The notes under the pieces were generated by a model that did not search any database, was not told the origin of the DNA, and saw only the letters and a list, made by a program, of their open reading frames with translations. From assembly GCA_016793525.1 (NCBI GenBank), contig JAEUJT010000114.1, positions 1 to 5,293 of the forward strand: a stretch of 5,293 bases of DNA. Direction: 5' to 3'. This document shows, in pieces, positions 1 to 5,293 of the stretch; position 1 is the first letter of the stretch; each line of letters begins with the position of its first letter. A program made the position numbers and the translations under genes. This DNA comes from Archangium sp. Its GTDB lineage: Bacteria > Myxococcota > Myxococcia > Myxococcales > Myxococcaceae.

Positions 1-1053
1 GAAGACACCATCGGCGACGACGGCATGGAGCCGACCACCGGCCGCTTCGAGACCGGCTCGGTGCTGGGAGATCCATCCACGGCGTTGCCTCCGTCGTACG
101 GCCCCGCCTTCCCCGCGGGCACATCGTCGGAGCGCGCCACGCTGTTTGACCGCGTTCGCGCCAACCCACTCGAGGCCAACGGCTACCGCGCGCTGGCCGA
201 CCACTTCGACGGCAGCGCCGATGCGTTGCGCGCCGGGCTGATGTTGGAGGTCGCTCGTGCGCTCGACGGAGATCCACTCGCGGCCCCGCGCACGCCTCGG
301 CTGGTCATCTCTGCGGCCGACCGGGTGGGCCTCAAGCACCCTTCGCTGCGGAGCGAAGAGGGCGAGCTGCTGGCGATGGTGGGGCTGCTGCTGTGTCGGC
401 TCGCGCCGCGCCGCCCGACGAATGGCTTGGAGACGCTGCGGCTCGACGCGGGGAAAGGGGCGAAGCCCACCGCCGATGCGCTGCTGGCCGCGGTGCGGAT
501 TCTCGGCGTGCGCGCGCCCGACGTCTTCGTCTCGGCCGAGTCGGGGCCGCCCATGGCCATCGCCTTCGATGAGAACCCGCGGCTGCTGGTGGGCAAAGCC
601 GCGGTGCGCAAGCCAGTGCCCGACGCCGAGCTCCGGTTCTACGCCGGCCGCGCGCTCTTCACCTTGAGCCCTGAGTTGTTGGCGCTGCGTACGCTCCGGC
701 GCGAGCACGTGCTGCGCGGCCTGCAGTTGGTGCGCAACGTGGCGCAGGGCACGGGCTCTCCGGTGGAGGTGCGCCTGGTGCGCGACGGGTTGACGCCGAC
801 CGCGTGGCAGCGGCTGAAGACGTTGGTGCAGACCCACGGCGAGTCGCTCGACGTCGCGGCTTTGGCTGAAGGCGCGCGGCACTCGGCGAACCGGGCCGGG
901 CTGGTGGTGTGCGGCGCGGTGGCTCCGGTGGTGACCGCGCTGCGCTCAAAGAAGGCGCTCCCCGCTGAGCTCATCGAGCTCATTCGCTTCGCGTCGAGCG
1001 AGCGCTACCTGCAGCTGCGCACCCGGGTGGTGAGCTCGAGCCGGAGCGGCTGA
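1..1053 (+). CDS. C-terminal part of a large TPR-like protein (5' end outside window)
   Basis: The frame is open from the first base to the TGA at 1051-1053, giving 350 visible residues. An ATG at 25 has no Shine-Dalgarno sequence before it, and the codons ahead of it (E-D-T-I-G-D-D-G) have the same G/C third-position bias. I therefore read this as the tail of a longer gene rather than a gene starting at 25. Counting from that Met, residues 1-35 are a Pro/Gly/Ser-rich linker. Residues about 40-82 (from ERATLFDRVRANPLEANGYR onward) look like a TPR-type helix pair. Residues 175-240 contain a block (MAIAFDENPRLLVGK, then DAELRFYAGRALFTL) resembling, from memory, the C-terminal region of large myxobacterial TPR proteins of unknown function. 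The rest is helical. There is no HExxH zinc motif, signal peptide or membrane segment in the visible part. The coding call is firm, but the TPR assignment is tentative and the function is unknown. Confidence 0.8.
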   Translation, partial: EDTIGDDGMEPTTGRFETGSVLGDPSTALPPSYGPAFPAGTSSERATLFDRVRANPLEANGYRALADHFDGSADALRAGLMLEVARALDGDPLAAPRTPRLVISAADRVGLKHPSLRSEEGELLAMVGLLLCRLAPRRPTNGLETLRLDAGKGAKPTADALLAAVRILGVRAPDVFVSAESGPPMAIAFDENPRLLVGKAAVRKPVPDAELRFYAGRALFTLSPELLALRTLRREHVLRGLQLVRNVAQGTGSPVEVRLVRDGLTPTAWQRLKTLVQTHGESLDVAALAEGARHSANRAGLVVCGAVAPVVTALRSKKALPAELIELIRFASSERYLQLRTRVVSSSRSG

Positions 1054-2412
<1,359 letters not shown>

Positions 2413-2459
2413 GCCCCGTGCATAGCAGGGCTCGTGTCGGGTGGCGCTTTCTTCAACCC

Positions 2460-3431
2460 TCAGCGCAGGTCGTATTCGTCGATCGCGGTGCGGGTGAGCT
2501 GGGTCAGCTCGTCGTTGGTGACGCTGCCGGTCCAGATGATGAAGCGGGCGAGATCGAACGTCTCGTCGGTGGTGCCGTTCTGTCGAATGCGAATTCGGTT
2601 CTGCTCGGGCTGGCCCTCGAGGCTCGAGGCGAAGGAGGCCAGCGTCACGCCATTGAGGGTGACGTGTTGTCCCTGCGCGTCGTACTTCACGGCGAGCACC
2701 GCCCAGTCGGCGAGCTCGATCAGGTCACCCCGGGTGAGCGAGATGTACTGGCCGCCGGTCAAGATGATGCCGGTGTCGGTCTGCGAGAGCCAGATCGAGC
2801 CGACCCCGCTGCCGTTGTTCCCCGGCCCGATGTTGTTGACGAAGATGAGGTCTGTCGCTGTCGCCGGGCTCCAGACGTCCATCCGGCTGGGGTCGACTCG
2901 GAACACCAGCAGGTAGCCCCCCTCGACCAGGCCGGTGCGCCGATAGTCGACGCCGAGATCGGCCCAGCTGCCGGGCCCGAAGCGCACCACCGTGCGCAGC
3001 GGCCCTTCGTTGATCGACCTGCGCGCCATGGTCGGCTGCAGCTGGGGAATGTTGCTCACATGGAGGTGGCGCCCGAACCCCGACCCGTCACGCACCCGCA
3101 GCGCGCGGCCAGCGTCGGCGCCCATGCTCGGCGGCGAGCGATCGTCTTCGGTGATCATGTACGCGGTGTTGAAGTCGGCGAAGAGTCGGTCTCCCAGCAG
3201 CTCGCGGTACGGCGTGATGTCGGGCCCGGCGTCGGGCAGGTCGATCCACGGGCCTCCGTCGTCGGGCGGCGGGTCGACGCAGAGCCCCTGGTTGCACGTG
3301 CGCCCATTGAGGCAGTCGTCGTGCGACGTGCACGCGTAACAGGCCATGGTGGGCACGGGGGCTACGGGGGGCGGTGGGCACGCGAGGAGACCGAGCGAGA
3401 GCGACGAAGCGACCGTGAAGACACGCCACAT
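2460..3431 (-). CDS. Cys-rich lipoprotein with LamG / concanavalin A-like C-terminal domain
   Basis: The 323-residue product starts MWRVFTVASSLSLGLLAC: one Arg, a short hydrophobic core, then lipobox LLAC with Cys18 as the lipid-modified residue. It should be exported and anchored in a membrane, probably facing the periplasm or cell surface. A Pro-rich stretch follows, then a cluster of cysteines at 31, 34, 40, 46 and 51 (spacing C-x2-C-x5-C-x5-C-x4-C), similar to small disulfide-rich modules in many myxobacterial lipoproteins. After an acidic Pro/Gly linker (53-72), residues about 78-320 read as a LamG-like beta jelly roll. The strongest signs are YLLVFRVD (173-180), WAVLAVKYDAQGQHVTLNGV (243-262) and the closing ARFIIWTGSVTNDELTQL (295-312). 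Such domains usually bind carbohydrate or protein; no catalytic motif is visible. The ATG at 3429-3431 is chosen because it places the signal peptide correctly, although the frame stays open far upstream through other genes. It is the first gene of a probable two-gene unit with the FHA activator. The ligand is unknown. Confidence 0.9.
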   Translation of the reverse strand: MWRVFTVASSLSLGLLACPPPPVAPVPTMACYACTSHDDCLNGRTCNQGLCVDPPPDDGGPWIDLPDAGPDITPYRELLGDRLFADFNTAYMITEDDRSPPSMGADAGRALRVRDGSGFGRHLHVSNIPQLQPTMARRSINEGPLRTVVRFGPGSWADLGVDYRRTGLVEGGYLLVFRVDPSRMDVWSPATATDLIFVNNIGPGNNGSGVGSIWLSQTDTGIILTGGQYISLTRGDLIELADWAVLAVKYDAQGQHVTLNGVTLASFASSLEGQPEQNRIRIRQNGTTDETFDLARFIIWTGSVTNDELTQLTRTAIDEYDLR

Positions 3432-3437
3432 GCGGCC

Positions 3438-3443
3438 ACTGTA
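3438..3443 (-). promoter_or_regulatory. Candidate -10 element (TACAGT) for the lipoprotein gene
   Basis: On the minus strand, TACAGT is followed by six bases (GGCCGC) and then the lipoprotein ATG. This TANNNT spacing would put the transcription start at or next to the start codon, giving a leaderless mRNA. In support, no AGGAG-like ribosome binding site precedes the ATG. No -35 box is evident at the usual distance. Sequence-only guess. Confidence 0.35.
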
Positions 3444-3454
3444 GCGGCTTCGGG

Positions 3455-3460
3455 TACGCT
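3455..3460 (+). promoter_or_regulatory. Candidate -10 element (TACGCT) for the unknown Trp-rich protein gene
   Basis: TACGCT is followed by seven bases (GCGAGCG) and then the ATG at 3468. As on the opposite strand, this matches TANNNT at leaderless spacing, and no clear Shine-Dalgarno sequence is present. No -35 box is visible 16-18 bases upstream. Sequence-only guess. Confidence 0.35.
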
Positions 3461-3467
3461 GCGAGCG

Positions 3468-4487
3468 ATGTTGGCCGTTCTCGACGAGGCGCGCGCGGCC
3501 TTCACCCGCAAAGACTGGCGGCTGCTGCTGACGCTGACTGCCGGCTTCCAGGATCTCTCCTCTGTGTTCGTTCGCGCCTGGGCCCAGCTCGAGCTCGGTG
3601 AGGTCGACACGGCGCTCGCCGCGCTCCGGGCGGTGCTCACCGCGCCCGAAGGCGTGTCGTTGCCTCCGTCGGTGCCGTGGTCGCTGTGGGGCCTGCGCCA
3701 GCGCTTCGGGCCGTCGTCGCTGATGACCTGGGGAATTCACGACGCGCTGCTCGAAGCCTCGTGGCGCGAGGTCGCCGCCATCGACGGCGTCCCTGGCGAC
3801 GACGTGTTTGGCTTCGAGGGCCGGGGGTTCATCAAAGACTGGCTCAACCCGGAGCTGGCCGCGGTGATGTTGACGCTCCCCGCCAGCCGACGACCTCCGG
3901 CGCCGTGGCAGCTGGGCGGAGCGGGCGCGGCGCTCTCCGACGGGGCCTGGCCGGGCGTGTTGGCCTGGGTTCGAGAGCGCACCGCGGAGCTGGTGCCGTT
4001 CCGCGGGCCGGGTGCCGAGGCGCTCGAGGCGATGCGGGCCGGGCGTCGACCGGTGTTTCCTCCACGGGGTGTGCTCTCCGCGCCGATGGAGGTGCTGCGC
4101 GCCCTGGCGCTGAACGATCGCTCGGCGTTCGTTCACTTCGGGCGGTTCCTCTCTCAGCTGCGTGAAGCGCCTGACGCCACCGCCGCGGCCGCCGAGCTCG
4201 ACGCGCTGCTGTTGGTGGAGGAGCTGCGCGGTCGAATCCCCGACGAGGCCCACGAGCGAATCGACGCGGTCGTCTTTCGCGCCACGCCGAAGCGGGTGCT
4301 CGACGTCTCCATCGTGCGGCTCGTCGACGACGTTTTCGGGGCCTACGTGCGCCACGTGGTGTCCAAAGACGGAGCGACGAAGAAGACCGCTGCGGTGCGC
4401 ACCTGGGTCGAAGGCAGCTTGGACGACGCGCTGGCCGCGGTGCCGCCAGAGCACTTCAGCCGGGCGGTGAAGGCGCTGGTCCGCTAG
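3468..4487 (+). CDS. Trp-rich protein of unknown function with a TPR-like N-terminus
   Basis: The product has 339 residues and I do not recognise its family. It has no signal peptide or membrane helix, so it is probably cytosolic. Residues about 1-58 form two or three amphipathic helices, with a stretch (AWAQLELGEVDTALAALRAV) that resembles a single TPR hairpin. The middle part holds aromatic, probably structural segments: VPWSLWGLRQRFG (69-81), a VFGFEGRGFIKDWL stretch (113-126) and WPGVLAWVRERT (161-172). The C-terminal third is helical and charged. There are 11 Trp in all, clustered between residues 71 and 167. I see no nucleotide-binding, metal-binding or nuclease motif. The ATG at 3468 is chosen because the frame upstream (open to 2337) runs antisense through the lipoprotein gene, and the recognisable protein character begins at this Met. 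The DUF2058 gene begins 10 bases after its stop, so the two probably share an mRNA. The coding call is strong; the function is open. Confidence 0.85.
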   Translation: MLAVLDEARAAFTRKDWRLLLTLTAGFQDLSSVFVRAWAQLELGEVDTALAALRAVLTAPEGVSLPPSVPWSLWGLRQRFGPSSLMTWGIHDALLEASWREVAAIDGVPGDDVFGFEGRGFIKDWLNPELAAVMLTLPASRRPPAPWQLGGAGAALSDGAWPGVLAWVRERTAELVPFRGPGAEALEAMRAGRRPVFPPRGVLSAPMEVLRALALNDRSAFVHFGRFLSQLREAPDATAAAAELDALLLVEELRGRIPDEAHERIDAVVFRATPKRVLDVSIVRLVDDVFGAYVRHVVSKDGATKKTAAVRTWVEGSLDDALAAVPPEHFSRAVKALVR

Positions 4488-4497
4488 AAGCCGGCCC

Positions 4498-5157
4498 ATG
4501 CAGAGTCTGCGCGACAAGCTGTTGAAGGCCGGGTTGGTGTCTGAAGAGGCCGCGAAGAAGGCCGAGGCCGACAAAAAGGCGCCTCCACCGAAGGCCCGCG
4601 CGGCCCCTCCGCCGTCGTCGTCAGCACAGGCATCGCGCCCCTACCCGCCGCGCGTCGAAGCGCATGTGCCGAAGTTGCCGCCGCTCCAGGGCAGCAAAGA
4701 GGCCCACCGCCAGCAGGCGAAGAAGCAGCAGCAGCTCGATCGACAGCTGCGTGAGTTGGTGCTGGCCGCCGAGGTGCCGAAAGACATCGGCGCGACCACG
4801 TTCTATTTCGTGACCCGCAAGAACTTGCTGCGCCGGCTCGAGCTGACCGAGGCCCAGGCGCTGCGGCTCCAGAAGGGCGAGCTCGCGGTGGTCGAACGCC
4901 CCGACCCCGACAAGATCGAGCACGCGCTGGTGCCTCCAGAGACCGCGAAGGCCATGGCCGCGCTCTCCCCGAGGGCCGTGCGTTTCCTCAACGACGCATC
5001 GGGCGAGAAGGTCGGCTTCTTGTCCGACGAGGAGATCGCCTCCCGTGCTCACGAGGCGAACGCGGCCGAGTCGATTCCAGCTCCGACGGAGCGCACCGCC
5101 GCTCCCTCCGACGACGGCGGGTGGATCACCATCAAGCGCGCGCCCATCGAGCCGTAG
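4498..5157 (+). CDS. DUF2058 (YaiL-like) family protein
   Basis: The 219-residue product begins SLRDKLLKAGLVSEEAAKKA (3-22), which closely matches the N-terminal helix of Escherichia coli YaiL (QEQLLKAGLV). It continues through the family's conserved core: a Lys/Gln-rich coiled-coil-like helix (66-90), DIGATTFYFVTRKNLLRRLE (96-115), LTEAQALRLQKGELAVVE (116-133) and HALVPPETAKAMAAL (142-156). The family (COG3122) carries the label nucleoprotein/polynucleotide-associated enzyme, but no activity is established to my knowledge, so a nucleic-acid role is only a suggestion. YaiL is about 180 residues. The extra length here comes from a Pro/Ala/Ser-rich linker (28-62) and a C-terminal tail (about 166-219) ending DDGGWITIKRAPIEP. 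An AGAAG stretch at 4486-4490, overlapping the previous stop codon, lies seven bases before the ATG and may be a weak ribosome binding site, which fits translation following the upstream gene. Confidence 0.9.
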   Translation: MQSLRDKLLKAGLVSEEAAKKAEADKKAPPPKARAAPPPSSSAQASRPYPPRVEAHVPKLPPLQGSKEAHRQQAKKQQQLDRQLRELVLAAEVPKDIGATTFYFVTRKNLLRRLELTEAQALRLQKGELAVVERPDPDKIEHALVPPETAKAMAALSPRAVRFLNDASGEKVGFLSDEEIASRAHEANAAESIPAPTERTAAPSDDGGWITIKRAPIEP

Positions 5158-5170
5158 GCCGACTGAAGCC

Positions 5171-5293
5171 TCAGCCCGTGACCAGATGGCGCTCAAACGC
5201 CGCCCGAACGTCGTCGGGGAACTCGGCCCCCGCGAACGCCTTGACGTCGATGGCGGCGGTGACGATGGAGAGCGTCGCGCAGTGCACGCCGTC
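5171..5293 (-). CDS. C-terminal end of an unidentified protein (5' end outside window)
   Basis: On the minus strand an open frame enters from the right edge and ends at a TGA (5171-5173), giving 40 residues that start DGVHCATLSIVTAAIDVKAF and end FERHLVTG. In this frame 37 of 40 codons end in G or C, the pattern of the neighbouring real genes. The peptide reads as a normal soluble helix/strand C-terminus. Too little is visible to name a family. It converges on the DUF2058 gene with a 13-bp gap. Confidence 0.7.
   Translation of the reverse strand, partial: DGVHCATLSIVTAAIDVKAFAGAEFPDDVRAAFERHLVTG

Larger units (their letters stand above)
3432..3467. promoter_or_regulatory. 36-bp divergent promoter region
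   Basis: This short gap separates the starts of two divergent genes, so both promoters must lie within it or reach into the opposite coding sequence. I see no recognisable -35 boxes, no sigma-54 -24/-12 pair and no long inverted repeat. The only promoter-like elements are two TANNNT hexamers listed separately, one facing each gene. Confidence 0.5.

Noticed and set aside
2413..2459. The 47-bp gap before the FHA activator, examined for a sigma-54 promoter, terminator or riboswitch.
   Set aside because: No GG-N10-GC pair in a good TGGCAC/TTGCA context, no hairpin beyond 3 bp, and too short for a riboswitch. An ATG at 2421-2423 on the minus strand is out of frame with the activator.
3432..4574. 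Minus-strand extension of the lipoprotein frame upstream to 4574, which would make a protein of about 704 residues.
   Set aside because: It is antisense to two well-supported plus-strand genes, is Arg/His/Gln-rich, and would bury the lipoprotein signal peptide in the middle of the protein.
5163..5174. Small inverted repeat CTGA-AGCC-TCAG between the DUF2058 gene and the convergent partial gene, considered as a bidirectional terminator.
   Set aside because: It has only a 4-bp stem, no G/C-rich extension and no T-tract on either side, and it overlaps the stop codon of the minus-strand gene.
4621..5196. Minus-strand open frame of about 190 codons opposite the DUF2058 gene.
   Set aside because: It is antisense to a recognised conserved family. 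Its Leu/Arg/Gly-rich translation mirrors the codon bias of the real gene.

Overview
The window looks like a chromosomal segment from a high-GC deltaproteobacterial-type genome, most likely Myxococcota. I infer this from the very strong G/C preference at codon third positions, a sigma-54 enhancer-binding protein with an N-terminal FHA domain in place of a receiver domain, and a Cys-rich lipoprotein with a LamG-like domain. This is a judgement from gene content; no ribosomal or other phylogenetic marker is present. I see no mobile element, CRISPR array, tRNA or rRNA, and no base-composition break that would suggest recent transfer.

Layout, left to right. Positions 1-1053 (+) hold the C-terminal part of a larger protein with a TPR-like helical segment. 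It ends exactly where a convergent gene ends, with the two stop codons back to back. Positions 1054-2412 (-) encode the FHA / sigma-54 AAA+ / Fis-type HTH activator. Upstream of it on the same strand, after a 47-bp gap, positions 2460-3431 (-) encode a secreted lipoprotein with a five-Cys segment and a LamG-like jelly-roll domain. A 36-bp gap separates this from the divergent gene at 3468-4487 (+), an unrecognised Trp-rich cytosolic protein. Ten bases later comes a DUF2058 (YaiL-like) gene at 4498-5157 (+). Thirteen bases after that is the C-terminal end of a minus-strand gene (5171-5293) that runs off the window.

The likely transcription units are lipoprotein followed by FHA activator (minus strand) and unknown protein followed by DUF2058 protein (plus strand). 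Both would start from the 36-bp divergent gap. Each first gene has a TANNNT motif 6-7 bases before its ATG and no clear Shine-Dalgarno sequence, so both may be leaderless. The activator is the only gene with a clear regulatory role. Its FHA domain suggests control by phospho-threonine signals from Ser/Thr kinases, and its output would be sigma-54 promoters. I found no convincing sigma-54 promoter in the intergenic spaces here, so its targets probably lie elsewhere. I do not see a complete novel defence or biosynthetic system. The points most worth checking are the atypical ATPase residues of the activator, its pairing with a surface lipoprotein, and the compact divergent promoter region.
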